Origin: Geobacteraceae bacterium
GTDB taxonomy: Bacteria > Desulfobacterota > Desulfuromonadia > Geobacterales > DSM-12255
Direction of reading: 5' to 3'
Assembly: GCA_013377075.1 (NCBI GenBank)
Contig: JACABD010000026.1
Location: 1 to 44,246 of the forward strand
Length of the DNA stretch: 44,246 nt
Shown here: piece by piece, positions 18,602 through 27,206 of the stretch
Numbering within the stretch: position 1 is the stretch's first letter
How the letters are laid out: each line of letters starts with the position of its first letter
Notes under the pieces: model-generated
Told to the model about the DNA's origin: nothing
The model's input: only the letters and a program-made list of their open reading frames with translations
Database searches by the model: none
Translations under genes and position numbers: made by a program

Positions 18602-20383
18602 TTACTCAATAGCCATGAAGCGGCAAGCATCATAGCAGGATTTACATTTTGTACACTTTTCCTTGATGAGCTCGGCGACCTGGCCTTTTTCCCACTTGAT
18701 AGCATCAACCGGACAGGCTTTGAGACACGCACCGCACTTAACGCACTTCTCAGTGATAACTTCCCACTTGAGCAGTTCTTTGCAGCAGTTTGACGGACAA
18801 CGCTTCTCGTTTATATGCGCCTCATACTCGTGGCGGAAATACTTGATTGTTGAAAGAATCGGGTTTGGTGCTGTTTGTCCAAGACCGCAGAGAGACGCCT
18901 TCTTTATTGTAGTTCCCATCTCAAGAAGTTTTTCAATATCAGTTGATTCACCGCGACCTTCTGTAATTCGCTCAAGAATGTCAAGCATCGCCTTGAGACC
19001 TATTCTACAGGGAACACACTTGCCGCAAGACTCATCACGGGTAAATGTGAGGAAAAATCTTGCAACGTCAACCATGCAGGTTGTTTCATCCATGACAACC
19101 AGACCACCGGACCCCATCATGGCGCCTGCTTTAATCAATGAATCGTAGTCAACCGGGGTGTCAAGAATATCAGCAGGTATACATCCACCTGAAGGACCGC
19201 CTGCCTGAACGGCCTTGAATTTCCTGTTATTAGCAATTCCACCGCAAACGCTATAAATAACGTCACGCACTGTCATACCTGCAGGTACCTCTACAAGCCC
19301 GGTATGTTTTACCTTGCCGGTTACCGCAAATATCTTTGTACCTTTGGTCGTATCAGTGCCAAGTGATGCGTACCATTCGGCGCCCTTAAGTATGATATGT
19401 CTGATGTTTGCAAATGTTTCAACGTTGTTTATATTGGTCGGCTTAGCCCAGAGACCCTTCACCGCAGGGAATGGCGGACGAGGACGAGGCATTCCCCTCT
19501 CGCCTTCGATTGAGGCCATAAGAGCTGTCTCTTCGCCACAGACGAAAGCACCAGCGCCCTTTTTAATTCTAAGATCAAAGTTGAATCCTAGACCCATTAC
19601 ATTCTGGCCGAGGTATCCTTTTTCATAACAGACATCAATTGCCATTTGAAGACGATCTATCGCCAAAGGATACTCAGCGCGAACGTAGACATAACCAAAT
19701 TCAGCCCCGATTGCAAAACCTGCGATCATCATCCCCTCGATGATACAGTAAGGATCGCCTTCGAGAATGGAACGATCCATGAATGCGCCCGGATCTCCTT
19801 CGTCAGCATTACAGATAACGTACTTAAGATTACCAGGTGTGGCCGCGCAGAAAGACCATTTCATACCAGTAGGGAATCCGCCGCCCCCACGTCCTCTGAG
19901 ACCTGATTTCTTAACTTCATCAATAACTGATGCTGGATTCATCTGATTGACACACTGCTCAACAGCCTTAAAACCATCTTCAGCAAGATATGCATCGAGA
20001 CTTTCAGGATTAATCTGACCACATCCGGTCATGACAACGCGCATCTGCTGATCAACGAAAGTGTTGTAATAAGGCTTAGCTTTGCGTTTTTCCAGAGTCG
20101 TCTTGTTGACAATGTGCTCATTGACGATGTTTTCGACCTCTTCAGGCTTTACAAAGTCATAGGTAATCCGCCCCTGCTCTTCGGTAATAATATCTACCAG
20201 TACGTCATTGGCGCAAAGTCCACGGCAACCGGTCTTGATGACATCGCAACGTTTACCGATAGTTGCGCTCACACCTTTTTCGGCAATAACTCGCTCGAAC
20301 TCCGCCTCAACTTCCTTGGCGCCCATGGAAACACCGCCGGTTCCCTGGCAGATAAGTATTTTTATTGCAGCATTTTCGCTCAT
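18602..20383 (-). CDS. nuoF: NADH-quinone oxidoreductase subunit F with N- and C-terminal Fe-S extensions
   Basis: A 593-residue NADH-oxidising subunit, much longer than E. coli NuoF (445). Residues 1-90 form a thioredoxin-like domain with Cys12, Cys46, Cys53 and Cys57, but the usual second cysteine of the CxxxxC pair is Gly17. Residues 160-450 are the FMN/NADH core: GLRGRGGGGFPTGMKW, CNADEGDPGAFMDR and an SLBB region. The N3 cluster ligands are Cys453, Cys456, Cys459 and Cys499. Residues 547-593 add a two-cluster ferredoxin domain (CVKCGACLKACP, CTKCKSCYDAC). This architecture is like HndC/HydB of NAD(P)-linked hydrogenases. Context within a complete nuo set shows it acts in complex I, though a ferredoxin link is possible. 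Confidence 0.94.
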   Translation of the reverse strand: MSENAAIKILICQGTGGVSMGAKEVEAEFERVIAEKGVSATIGKRCDVIKTGCRGLCANDVLVDIITEEQGRITYDFVKPEEVENIVNEHIVNKTTLEKRKAKPYYNTFVDQQMRVVMTGCGQINPESLDAYLAEDGFKAVEQCVNQMNPASVIDEVKKSGLRGRGGGGFPTGMKWSFCAATPGNLKYVICNADEGDPGAFMDRSILEGDPYCIIEGMMIAGFAIGAEFGYVYVRAEYPLAIDRLQMAIDVCYEKGYLGQNVMGLGFNFDLRIKKGAGAFVCGEETALMASIEGERGMPRPRPPFPAVKGLWAKPTNINNVETFANIRHIILKGAEWYASLGTDTTKGTKIFAVTGKVKHTGLVEVPAGMTVRDVIYSVCGGIANNRKFKAVQAGGPSGGCIPADILDTPVDYDSLIKAGAMMGSGGLVVMDETTCMVDVARFFLTFTRDESCGKCVPCRIGLKAMLDILERITEGRGESTDIEKLLEMGTTIKKASLCGLGQTAPNPILSTIKYFRHEYEAHINEKRCPSNCCKELLKWEVITEKCVKCGACLKACPVDAIKWEKGQVAELIKEKCTKCKSCYDACRFMAIE

Positions 20384-20419
20384 GACTGGATTGTCCCTTA
20401 CCGAAATAGTATCGAGCTG

Positions 20420-20950
20420 TTACTTTTTCATTGGCCGTTTGTTGTAGTCTTCAACAATTGCTTCGACCTTTTGAACGGTCATTGCACCGTAGGTTGAGTC
20501 GTTTACCATTGCTAGCGGAGCCATACCACAAGCTCCCAGACAGGCAACCTTCTCGAAGGTATAACGTAAATCAGGTGATGTTTCCGCATGACCTATATGA
20601 AGCTTGTCGAAAAATGTCTCTACAATTCTGGTAGCACCCTGAACGTGACAGGCAGTCCCTACACAGACGCGGATGATGTATCTGCCGCGAGGCTTTAGGT
20701 GGAACTGTGCATAAAAGGTCAGTACACCGAAGATCTGACTTGGATAAACGTTAAGACGTTCGGCAACCAGATCTATTGTTGGCTTTGGCACATAACCATA
20801 TTCATCCTGAATTCCCTGAAGGACAGGCATAAGGTTACCATGCAGAGTCAGATATTTGTCAATAACAGCATTGGCAGCGGTGAGATCGATAACATCTTCG
20901 GTCTTCTCTTCAGTTGCTGTATTTTGGGCGGTTGCGTTACTCATGAACAT
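20420..20950 (-). CDS. nuoE: NADH-quinone oxidoreductase subunit E ([2Fe-2S])
   Basis: A 176-residue thioredoxin-like subunit binding cluster N1a through the two cysteines of CVGTACHVQGA and the pair in CLGACGMAP. It forms the NADH-input module with NuoF and NuoG. The N-terminal helical bundle has GVLTFYAQFHLKPRGRY, as usual. Two start codons two codons apart are possible (20950 and 20944); AAAGGAG is close to the first and at about ten bases from the second, so the true start is uncertain by two residues. nuoD ends 20 bp upstream. Confidence 0.95.
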   Translation of the reverse strand: MFMSNATAQNTATEEKTEDVIDLTAANAVIDKYLTLHGNLMPVLQGIQDEYGYVPKPTIDLVAERLNVYPSQIFGVLTFYAQFHLKPRGRYIIRVCVGTACHVQGATRIVETFFDKLHIGHAETSPDLRYTFEKVACLGACGMAPLAMVNDSTYGAMTVQKVEAIVEDYNKRPMKK

Positions 20951-20970
20951 CCATCTCCTTTGCAGGGAGT

Positions 20971-22143
20971 TTAGCGGTCGATTTCACCCAGAACGATATC
21001 AAGGGTTCCGATTACTGCGACAAGGTCTGCGATCATTGCACCCTTTGCCATCTTTTCAATAGCTGAGAGATTGACAAATGACGGTGGCCTGACCCTCATC
21101 CTGTATGGCTTGTTACCGCCATCACTGACAATATAATAGCCTAGTTCACCCTTTGGAGCTTCTACGCCCTGATAAACTTCGCCTTCTGGAACCGGAAAAC
21201 CTTCACTGGCAATTTTAAAGTGGTGGATCAATCCTTCGATAGAGTTGTAAGTACTCTCTTTCGACGGGTAAACTACTTGTGGCGCATCGGCAAGAATCGG
21301 GCCGGGCTTTAGATTCTTAAGCGCCTGGGAAACAATCTTAATGGCTTCACGCATCTCTATCAATCTGACCTTATAACGGTCAAATGTGTCACACTTCTCG
21401 CCGACCGGTACTTTGAAGCTGTATTTTTCGTATCCGGTATATGGATTGTCGCGACGAAGATCCCAGTCTACTCCTGAACCGCGCAGCGCTGGGCCGGTAA
21501 TGCCAGCATCAATTGCATCTTCAGCAGAAATTATACCGTTGCCAATTGTCCTCTGGAGCCAGATAGTATTCTTTGTAAGAAGACCTTCATAGGTATCAAT
21601 GTACCCGGGGAAAGTATCTATGATCTCCTGCACATCCTTCTCAAAACCTGGATAGACATCAGAAGAGAGTCCGCCAACACGGAAATAATTACTTGTCATA
21701 CGTGCGCCTGAGATCTTTTCATAGAGCTCCATTATCTTCTCACGCTCACGGAAAGCGTAGATAAAGACTGTCATTGCACCTATATCAAGCGCGTGGCAGG
21801 CAATCCAGACAAGGTGAGATTTGAGACGTGTAAGCTCTGCAAGAATAACCCTTACAGTTTCAGCACGTTCTGGAATCTGCAGTCCGAGCAGCTTTTCTAC
21901 TGCCAACACATAGCCGAGGTTATTACTCATTGGAGCAAGATAATCAAGACGATCTGTCAGTGGGATAGTCTGATGATATGTACGATGTTCGGAGAGCTTC
22001 TCAACACCACGGTGGAGATAGCCGATATGGGGGGTAACCTTCTCGATGATCTCGCCGTCAAGCTCGATTACTAGTCGCAGAACCCCGTGTGTAGACGGAT
22101 GCTGCGGCCCCATGTTTACTGTCATTGTTTCTTTATTAGCCAT
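20971..22143 (-). CDS. nuoD: NADH-quinone oxidoreductase subunit D
   Basis: A 390-residue 49-kDa-type subunit related to the large subunit of NiFe hydrogenases but without metal ligands. Together with NuoB it forms the quinone site, using the His in GPQHPSTHGVLRL and the Tyr in DRLDYLAPMSNN. ARMTSNYFRVGGLSSDVYPGF-like sequence and RGSGVDWDLRRDNPY are typical. It is encoded separately from nuoC, not fused as in E. coli. AGGGGTG precedes the start. Confidence 0.97.
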   Translation of the reverse strand: MANKETMTVNMGPQHPSTHGVLRLVIELDGEIIEKVTPHIGYLHRGVEKLSEHRTYHQTIPLTDRLDYLAPMSNNLGYVLAVEKLLGLQIPERAETVRVILAELTRLKSHLVWIACHALDIGAMTVFIYAFREREKIMELYEKISGARMTSNYFRVGGLSSDVYPGFEKDVQEIIDTFPGYIDTYEGLLTKNTIWLQRTIGNGIISAEDAIDAGITGPALRGSGVDWDLRRDNPYTGYEKYSFKVPVGEKCDTFDRYKVRLIEMREAIKIVSQALKNLKPGPILADAPQVVYPSKESTYNSIEGLIHHFKIASEGFPVPEGEVYQGVEAPKGELGYYIVSDGGNKPYRMRVRPPSFVNLSAIEKMAKGAMIADLVAVIGTLDIVLGEIDR

Positions 22144-22186
22144 TGATTTATCACCCCTGCAGAGTGTTTAAATTGTGATTCTTAAC

Positions 22187-22672
22187 TTAGGAAAGGCGCC
22201 CTTTGTACGGCTCGCGATCAGGCCCCTGCAACGGATAGTCCTTGCGAAGCGGATGGCCCACCCAATCGTCTGTCATGAGAATCCGGCGAAGATCAGGATG
22301 GTTGTTGAATGTAATGCCGAAAAGGTCAAAAACCTCGCGCTCAAGCCAGTCAGCCGTCGACCAGACCTTCGTGACCGTATCGATTGAACAGTCAGACTCG
22401 GAAACCTGTGCCTTGACACGAAGGCGATCCTTATTGGGAATTGAATAGATATTATAGACAACCAAAAAACGCGGCTCCTGCCCGAGATAATCAACTGCTG
22501 TAACGTCGGTCAGCAGATTGTAAGCAAGAGTTGTCTTGAGAAAGTTGCAAATCTCGACAATATTCTCTTTCTTAACTGTTACGGTAACTTCGCCGCGGAA
22601 CTCTTTTACTTCGACTATGTCAGCAGCGAACCGCTCTTTAAGCTTGATTACTGCACGATTATTTTCAGCCAT
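22187..22672 (-). CDS. nuoC: NADH-quinone oxidoreductase subunit C
   Basis: A 161-residue 30-kDa-type subunit. The signature WLEREVFDLFGITFNNHPDLRRILMTDDW is the family motif near the C-terminus. The open frame extends upstream to 22756 inside nuoB, but the start MAENNRAVIKLKERF at 22672 has GGAAGG upstream and gives normal length, so the longer form is rejected. It is a structural subunit of the Q-module with NuoD and NuoB. Confidence 0.95.
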   Translation of the reverse strand: MAENNRAVIKLKERFAADIVEVKEFRGEVTVTVKKENIVEICNFLKTTLAYNLLTDVTAVDYLGQEPRFLVVYNIYSIPNKDRLRVKAQVSESDCSIDTVTKVWSTADWLEREVFDLFGITFNNHPDLRRILMTDDWVGHPLRKDYPLQGPDREPYKGRLS

Positions 22673-22706
22673 ATCAGCCACACCTTCCCCTTTGGTCGTG
22701 ATAACT

Positions 22707-23222
22707 TTATGCAGCTTCCGGTATATAACGCTCGCCAAGTCCGATAGTCGAACCAAACGAATTGCGCTCGGACATTATCTTGTCCTGGAGCTTCATAAGC
22801 CCGAAGAGCAGAGCCTCAGGCCTTGGAGGACAGCCCGGGATATAAACATCAACGGGCAGAGCTTCGTCAATTCCCTGTACTACGCTGTATGTGTCAAAAA
22901 TACCGCCTGAACATGCACATGCTCCCATGGCAACAACCCATTTTGGCTCAGGCATCTGCTCATATACTGTTTTGATAACAGGAAGCATTTTCTTCGTTAC
23001 TGTACCTGCTATAATTATGCAGTCTGCCTGACGAGGCGATGCACGAAATATAATACCGAAACGGTCAAGGTCGTTGTGCGAAGCACCTGTTGCCATCATT
23101 TCAATAGCACAGCATGCAAGCCCGAAAGTCATAGGCCAGATTGATGATTTACGTGACCAGTTGACAAGTGAGTCAAGTGACGCAGTTATAATGTTGTCGC
23201 CAAGCGGATTATCTACTCCCAT
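22707..23222 (-). CDS. nuoB: NADH-quinone oxidoreductase subunit B (cluster N2)
   Basis: A 171-residue subunit carrying the terminal [4Fe-4S] cluster N2 that reduces quinone. Ligands are the tandem cysteines in [11 protein letters not shown], the cysteine in GACACSGG, and PGCPPRPE. The start (AAGGAG upstream) overlaps the last ten bases of nuoA, indicating translational coupling. Confidence 0.97.
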   Translation of the reverse strand: MGVDNPLGDNIITASLDSLVNWSRKSSIWPMTFGLACCAIEMMATGASHNDLDRFGIIFRASPRQADCIIIAGTVTKKMLPVIKTVYEQMPEPKWVVAMGACACSGGIFDTYSVVQGIDEALPVDVYIPGCPPRPEALLFGLMKLQDKIMSERNSFGSTIGLGERYIPEAA

Positions 23223-23569
23223 TCCAAGGCTCCTTTTTTCCAGACGTAAATATAGCCGACGAAGAGGATAACTATAAAGAGACCCATTTCAATCAGGCCA
23301 AAAACCTCGAGACGCTTGAAAAGAATCGCCCAGGGGTAAAGAAATACACATTCGATGTCAAAGAGGATGAATAGCATCGCGATCATATAGAACTTGATAG
23401 AAAAGCGCTCCTGCGCACTTCCAACAGGATCACATCCACATTCATATGGCTGAAGCTTGACTGCGGAAATTTTCTTCTGACCGATAAGCGCCGAAAAAAC
23501 TACTGATCCGAGTCCGAAACAGACAGCAATGACCAAAAGTAAAATAATCGGGAGATATACCCCTAACAT
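23213..23569 (-). CDS. nuoA: NADH-quinone oxidoreductase subunit A
   Basis: A 118-residue three-helix membrane subunit. [36 protein letters not shown] is the conserved loop and second helix: the cysteine-bearing loop lies close to the quinone tunnel. First gene of the operon, with GGAGG before the ATG and a leader of about 100 bases containing an operator-like palindrome. Confidence 0.96.
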   Translation of the reverse strand: MLGVYLPIILLLVIAVCFGLGSVVFSALIGQKKISAVKLQPYECGCDPVGSAQERFSIKFYMIAMLFILFDIECVFLYPWAILFKRLEVFGLIEMGLFIVILFVGYIYVWKKGALEWE

Positions 23570-23652
23570 CTGAACCTCCGCCTGCCTTGCATTTTGGTTT
23601 AGTGTAACGCTACTATCGTAATATCAGTTACTTGGCCGATGCCAACATGAAC

Positions 23653-23667
23653 TGTATACAGTATACA
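23653..23667. promoter_or_regulatory. Palindromic operator in the nuo leader
   Basis: TGTATAC-A-GTATACA is a perfect inverted repeat with 7-bp arms about one central base. It lies immediately downstream of the predicted nuo transcription start, a classic repressor position. The TGTATAC half-site resembles GntR-family operators in general; the actual regulator is not identifiable here. Confidence 0.6.
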
Positions 23668-23676
23668 ACGGGGCGC

Positions 23677-23705
23677 AATTTAGGACATTTAACCTCCTTT
23701 GTCAA
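23677..23705 (-). promoter_or_regulatory. Predicted sigma70 promoter of the nuo operon
   Basis: On the minus strand TTGACA (23705-23700) is followed by a 17-base spacer and TAAATT (23682-23677). Transcription would start near 23670, giving a leader of about 100 bases before nuoA. Confidence 0.65.
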
Positions 23706-23742
23706 GGAAAAATATCTTTAATTTTACTGGCTGTAATGATTC

Positions 23743-23771
23743 TTGACAGTCTTAAGAAAATTGTGCTAACT
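23743..23771 (+). promoter_or_regulatory. Predicted promoter of hemL
   Basis: TTGACA (23743-23748), 15 bases, then TGCTAA (23764-23769). The -10 match to TATAAT is poor, but the same TTGACA-N15-TGCTAA arrangement occurs before atpZ, which supports it as a real promoter type. Confidence 0.45.
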
Positions 23772-23817
23772 CCAAGAAAATCATGATGTTTATTACACTA
23801 ATCCGTGAGGTCTCAAT

Positions 23818-25101
23818 ATGAATTACTCGAAATCAGCCGCTCTTTTTTCATTGGCAAAAAAATCTATCCCCGGCGGCGTCAACAGCCCGGTCAGGGCTTT
23901 TCGCTCCGTTGGAGCAGACCCACTTTTCATATCCAGAGCATCAGGCTGCAATGTCTATGATGTAGATGGTAACAATTTTATCGACTATGTCGGTTCATGG
24001 GGGCCGATGATTCTAGGCCATTGTCACCCTGATGTCGTAGCTGCAGTAAAGGATGCTGCTGATAGTGGAGCCAGCTTTGGCGCTCCTACAGAGAAAGAGA
24101 TAACACTTGCAGAAATGGTTATTGATGCCGTCCCTTCCATTGAAATGGTAAGAATGGTCAGCTCCGGCACAGAGGCAACCATGAGTGCAATCCGTCTTGC
24201 CCGCGGATTCACAGGGCGCGACAAGATCCTCAAGTTTTCCGGTTGCTACCATGGCCACTCCGACGCCCTTCTGGTCAAGGCAGGCTCCGGTGCCGCCACA
24301 TTTGGCGTTCCGGACTCCCCCGGTGTCCCCAAGGACTTTGCTAAAAACACACTGACTGCAACCTTTAACAGCATTGATTCTGTCAAGCAGCTCGTTTCTG
24401 AAAACCCTGCCGAAATTGCCTGCATAATTGTCGAGCCTGTTGCCGGCAACATGGGAACAGTTCCTCCTGAGCCAGGCTTTCTCGAAGGGCTGCGTAAACT
24501 CTGTACCGATGAAGGGATAGTGCTCATTTTTGACGAGGTAATGTCCGGTTTCAGGGTTGCTTACGGTGGCGCCCAGGAGGTTTACGGTGTTACGCCCGAT
24601 ATGACAACCCTCGGCAAGATCATCGGTGGCGGACTGCCAGTCGGCGCTTTCGGCGGCAAAAAGGAGATCATGTCTCTGCTATCCCCGTCAGGGGGGGTTT
24701 ATCAGGCAGGTACGCTTTCCGGCAACCCCCTCGCCATGAGCGCCGGCATTGCAACACTTAACCTTATCAAGAAACCTGGATTCTATCAGCAGCTTGAAGA
24801 GAAGAGCGCCTACCTTGCGGCCGGAATTGCAAAAGCTGCCAAAGATGCCTCTTATCCTATCTATTCCACCAGAGTAGGGAGCATGTTTTGTTCCTTTTTC
24901 ACTAAAAACAGGGTTACGGACTGGGAAAGTGCAGCAACAAGCGACACACAGGCTTTTGCCACCTTTTTCCGCGGCATGCTCGATGAAGGCATTTACCTGG
25001 CGCCTTCACAGTATGAAACCGGTTTTGTTTCGATTGCGCATACAACAGAAGATCTGGATAAGACCATTGAAGCGGCCGGGAAATGCTTCAGGCTGCTGTA
25101 A
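23818..25101 (+). CDS. hemL: Glutamate-1-semialdehyde 2,1-aminomutase
   Basis: A 427-residue PLP enzyme that converts glutamate-1-semialdehyde to 5-aminolevulinate in the C5 pathway of haem and cobamide synthesis. The start [28 protein letters not shown]-type region is diagnostic of GSA aminomutase, as are [33 protein letters not shown] and IIFDEV-like [17 protein letters not shown]. The Schiff-base lysine is Lys267 in [19 protein letters not shown]. The gene is divergent from nuoA and the first of a rightward group continuing into atp genes, though a separate promoter precedes atpZ. Haem supply fits a cytochrome-rich host. Confidence 0.96.
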   Translation: MNYSKSAALFSLAKKSIPGGVNSPVRAFRSVGADPLFISRASGCNVYDVDGNNFIDYVGSWGPMILGHCHPDVVAAVKDAADSGASFGAPTEKEITLAEMVIDAVPSIEMVRMVSSGTEATMSAIRLARGFTGRDKILKFSGCYHGHSDALLVKAGSGAATFGVPDSPGVPKDFAKNTLTATFNSIDSVKQLVSENPAEIACIIVEPVAGNMGTVPPEPGFLEGLRKLCTDEGIVLIFDEVMSGFRVAYGGAQEVYGVTPDMTTLGKIIGGGLPVGAFGGKKEIMSLLSPSGGVYQAGTLSGNPLAMSAGIATLNLIKKPGFYQQLEEKSAYLAAGIAKAAKDASYPIYSTRVGSMFCSFFTKNRVTDWESAATSDTQAFATFFRGMLDEGIYLAPSQYETGFVSIAHTTEDLDKTIEAAGKCFRLL

Positions 25102-25128
25102 AAGATTTACCGTTATCTGATTCAACGG

Positions 25129-25155
25129 TTGACACAATTATCATTTCTATGCTAA
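25129..25155 (+). promoter_or_regulatory. Predicted promoter of the atpZIBE cluster
   Basis: TTGACA (25129-25134), 15 bases, then TGCTAA (25150-25155), the same pattern and spacing as before hemL. It sits about 50 bases before the atpZ start. Confidence 0.45.
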
Positions 25156-25204
25156 GAAGTTCAGGTTTTATCCCTCTGTGAATTGCAGAGCTACAAGGCA
25201 ATTA

Positions 25205-25450
25205 ATGGCAAAGAATGAGGATAAACGGCAACTTCTGCTGACTCTCGGTTCTCTATCGACTACCGGCATTTCAGTTGTTGCTGCAATAGTTATTGGTTTT
25301 TTTGTTGGATTGAAGCTTGATGAATGGCTCGGCACAAAACCTTGGTTTTTCTACATATTTCTTTTTTTCGGCATAGTTGCCGGATTTCGCAATATTCAGA
25401 TTATGGTTACGAAAGAGCTTCGTCGGAGTGAAAATGATGGAGAGGAGTGA
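25205..25450 (+). CDS. atpZ: ATP synthase assembly/accessory protein AtpZ (AtpI-like, AtpZ/AtpI family)
   Basis: An 81-residue two-helix membrane protein: SLSTTGISVVAAIVIGFFVG, GLKLDEWLGTKPWFFYIF, then FFGIVAGFRNIQIMV. The G-x-x-x-D-x-W-x-G-T-x-P-W motif is typical of the AtpZ/AtpQ family encoded ahead of atpI in F0 clusters; such proteins are thought to help membrane assembly or Mg2+/Ca2+ handling. ATG 25205 has AAGG at good spacing; the GTG at 25178 lacks support. It overlaps the start of atpI. Confidence 0.82.
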   Translation: MAKNEDKRQLLLTLGSLSTTGISVVAAIVIGFFVGLKLDEWLGTKPWFFYIFLFFGIVAGFRNIQIMVTKELRRSENDGEE

Positions 25451-25823
25451 AAGAAATATCCTCTCAACCCTCAATCGTCTGAGCTGGCTGATTCTTGCCA
25501 CGATGACCATTATTTCAATGATATTCAGCTCTGTAAGTTTTGGTACCAGCGTTGCAGCAGGTGGGCTTATTGCACTAGGCAACAACTTCTGGCTCCGCTC
25601 AATACTAGAGCGTATACTTATACAGCAGCCCGATAATCCCAAGACCTATGCAATTGCCCGATATATTCTTCGGCTGACAATTACAGCCGTAATAATTTTG
25701 CTGTTGCTAAAGGTTGGAATTAACATAATAGGTCTTCTGACCGGTCTTTCAATACTTGTAATTTCCATAACAGCACTGTCAGTTTATTTGTCGCTTTCAG
25801 ATAAAGGAGAAAACGCACAATGA
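25434..25823 (+). CDS. atpI: ATP synthase subunit I
   Basis: A 129-residue membrane protein with four predicted helices (for example [20 protein letters not shown] and [20 protein letters not shown]). It fits the poorly conserved AtpI family, which helps build the c-ring, more by position than by motif: it lies between atpZ and atpB. The start ATG 25434 (or the next codon) overlaps the atpZ stop and has CGGAGTG upstream. The stop overlaps the atpB start as ATGA, indicating coupled translation. Confidence 0.78.
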   Translation: MMERSERNILSTLNRLSWLILATMTIISMIFSSVSFGTSVAAGGLIALGNNFWLRSILERILIQQPDNPKTYAIARYILRLTITAVIILLLLKVGINIIGLLTGLSILVISITALSVYLSLSDKGENAQ

Positions 25824-26509
25824 TTCATCCGATTATATTCCTCAGTTTATTCAAATCGCTCCTCGCACCGTTACACATTTCTGACGCTGGTGTCTACGCG
25901 ATAGCCTATACCTGGCTTATTATTCTAGTTCTTGCCGGTCTTTCCGTAGTGGCTACCAAAGCCATTTCAGCTGTTCCCGGCGGGTTACAAAACTTTATGG
26001 AAGTTATTATCGGCGGCATTGAAAACATGCTGGTAGAGACCATGGGTGAGCATGGACGTCCGTACTTCCCATTAATCGCTACACTGGCAATCTTCATTGC
26101 CGTATCTAACCTGATCGGCCTGATACCGGGCTTCTTCCCTCCTACGGCAAACATCAATACCACAGCAGCATGTGCAGTAGTCGTCTTTGTTACAACCCAC
26201 GTGGTCGGTGTAAAAGAACACGGCTTCGGCTACATCAAACATTTCATGGGGCCAATTATCTGGCTCGCACCGATGATGTTCTTCATCGAAGTTATCGGTC
26301 ATTTCAGCCGAGTTATCTCCCTCACACTTCGTCTCTTCGGCAACATGAACGGTCACGAGCTTGTTCTGATGATCTTCTTCGGGCTTGCACCATTCCTTGT
26401 ACCTATGCCGATGATGATGATGGGAATTCTGGTCTCTTTCATTCAGGCATTTGTTTTCATGCTGCTGGCAATGATTTACATCAGCGGCTCACTTGAGCAC
26501 GCACACTAG
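25820..26509 (+). CDS. atpB: F0F1 ATP synthase subunit a
   Basis: A 229-residue integral membrane subunit that forms the ion half-channels against the c-ring. The essential arginine is Arg171 in [36 protein letters not shown] and [14 protein letters not shown] are the other conserved helices. Length is typical of the shorter bacterial forms. AAGGAG precedes the start, which overlaps atpI by four bases. Confidence 0.97.
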   Translation: MIHPIIFLSLFKSLLAPLHISDAGVYAIAYTWLIILVLAGLSVVATKAISAVPGGLQNFMEVIIGGIENMLVETMGEHGRPYFPLIATLAIFIAVSNLIGLIPGFFPPTANINTTAACAVVVFVTTHVVGVKEHGFGYIKHFMGPIIWLAPMMFFIEVIGHFSRVISLTLRLFGNMNGHELVLMIFFGLAPFLVPMPMMMMGILVSFIQAFVFMLLAMIYISGSLEHAH

Positions 26510-26598
26510 AAAAAGGCTGAAGGCTGAAAAATTCTGACTAACTATAAATTTATTCCTATACAATTTAGGAAAATATAAACCAAACGAAGGAGAATAAA

Positions 26599-26874
26599 AT
26601 GAGCTTTTTCACAATGTGTATCCTCGCAGCAGGCATCGGTATGGCAATCGGAACACTCGGAACAGGCATCGGTCAGGGTATGGCTGTTGCACGCGCAGTT
26701 GAAGGCGTTTCCCGTAACCCCGGCGCATCAGGTAAAATCCTCACAAACATGATGATCGGTCTCGCCATGATCGAGTCCCTCGCTATCTACTCACTCGTTG
26801 TTTCGCTGATCATCCTCTTTGCTAACCCTTACAAGGATATCGCACTTGAGCTTGCTAAAGCTGTAGCAAAGTAA
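26599..26874 (+). CDS. atpE: F0F1 ATP synthase subunit c
   Basis: A 91-residue two-helix proteolipid that forms the rotor ring. The polar loop is VSRNPGASGKI; the ion-carrying acid is Glu59 in AMIESLAIYSL. Helix one has GIGQG with Gln26, and Ser60 and Tyr64 follow the glutamate. These correspond, at a constant offset of six, to Gln32, Glu65, Ser66 and Tyr70 of the Na+-binding c-subunit of Ilyobacter tartaricus, but Thr67 is Leu61 and Pro28 is Thr22. The gene has an excellent GAAGGAG ribosome site and is followed directly by a strong terminator, so no subunit b or F1 genes are cotranscribed. Confidence 0.97.
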   Translation: MSFFTMCILAAGIGMAIGTLGTGIGQGMAVARAVEGVSRNPGASGKILTNMMIGLAMIESLAIYSLVVSLIILFANPYKDIALELAKAVAK

Positions 26875-26893
26875 TTCTTCCATTATAGGGAGC

Positions 26894-26930
26894 AAAAAGA
26901 GGGGGTGCTTTTCGCACCCCCTCTTTTTTT
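26894..26930 (+). terminator. Terminator after atpE
   Basis: Stem AAAAAGAGGGGGTGC / GCACCCCCTCTTTTT (26894-26908, 26914-26928) with a five-base loop and T-run. It ends the F0 gene cluster 20 bp past atpE. Confidence 0.95.
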
Positions 26931-26939
26931 ATTGAAATG

Positions 26940-27200
26940 CCCACTACTCCACTTTAACCGCAACAAACCTCATACTCTCGCCATGCTTTATCAGCATACG
27001 TATAAGCTATCGACTTAACCCATTCAACGGACTCTATTTTACCGCTATTACAAGTTGCGGACTTCTCTTCGAAAACGACCTTTAACAACGCCAGGCTCGC
27101 GCACCCCTACGCTTGCCCCTAGTTGCTTGCCAGCGTCAAATTTAACCCGTATTTCTTCAGCCCATTCAATAGCGTGGTTATTAGTGGTTCAAGACAGCTT
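26940..27200 (-). other. Intergenic stretch with possible degenerate coding remnant
   Basis: This roughly 260-bp stretch between two terminators has no intact gene. On the minus strand one frame (about 27187 to 27056) reads a plausible peptide including AIEWAEEIRVKFDAGKQLGA without a start codon. It ends at a stop, and an overlapping frame continues with VEWVKSIAYTYADKAWREYE. The composition looks protein-like, so a decayed or frameshifted small gene is possible. I do not recognise the family. Confidence 0.25.
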
Positions 27201-27206
27201 AAACAA

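Noticed and set aside
22673-22756. Longer NuoC start inside nuoB
   Set aside because: The extension is the shadow of the nuoB 3' end; the internal ATG at 22672 has a ribosome site and gives normal length.
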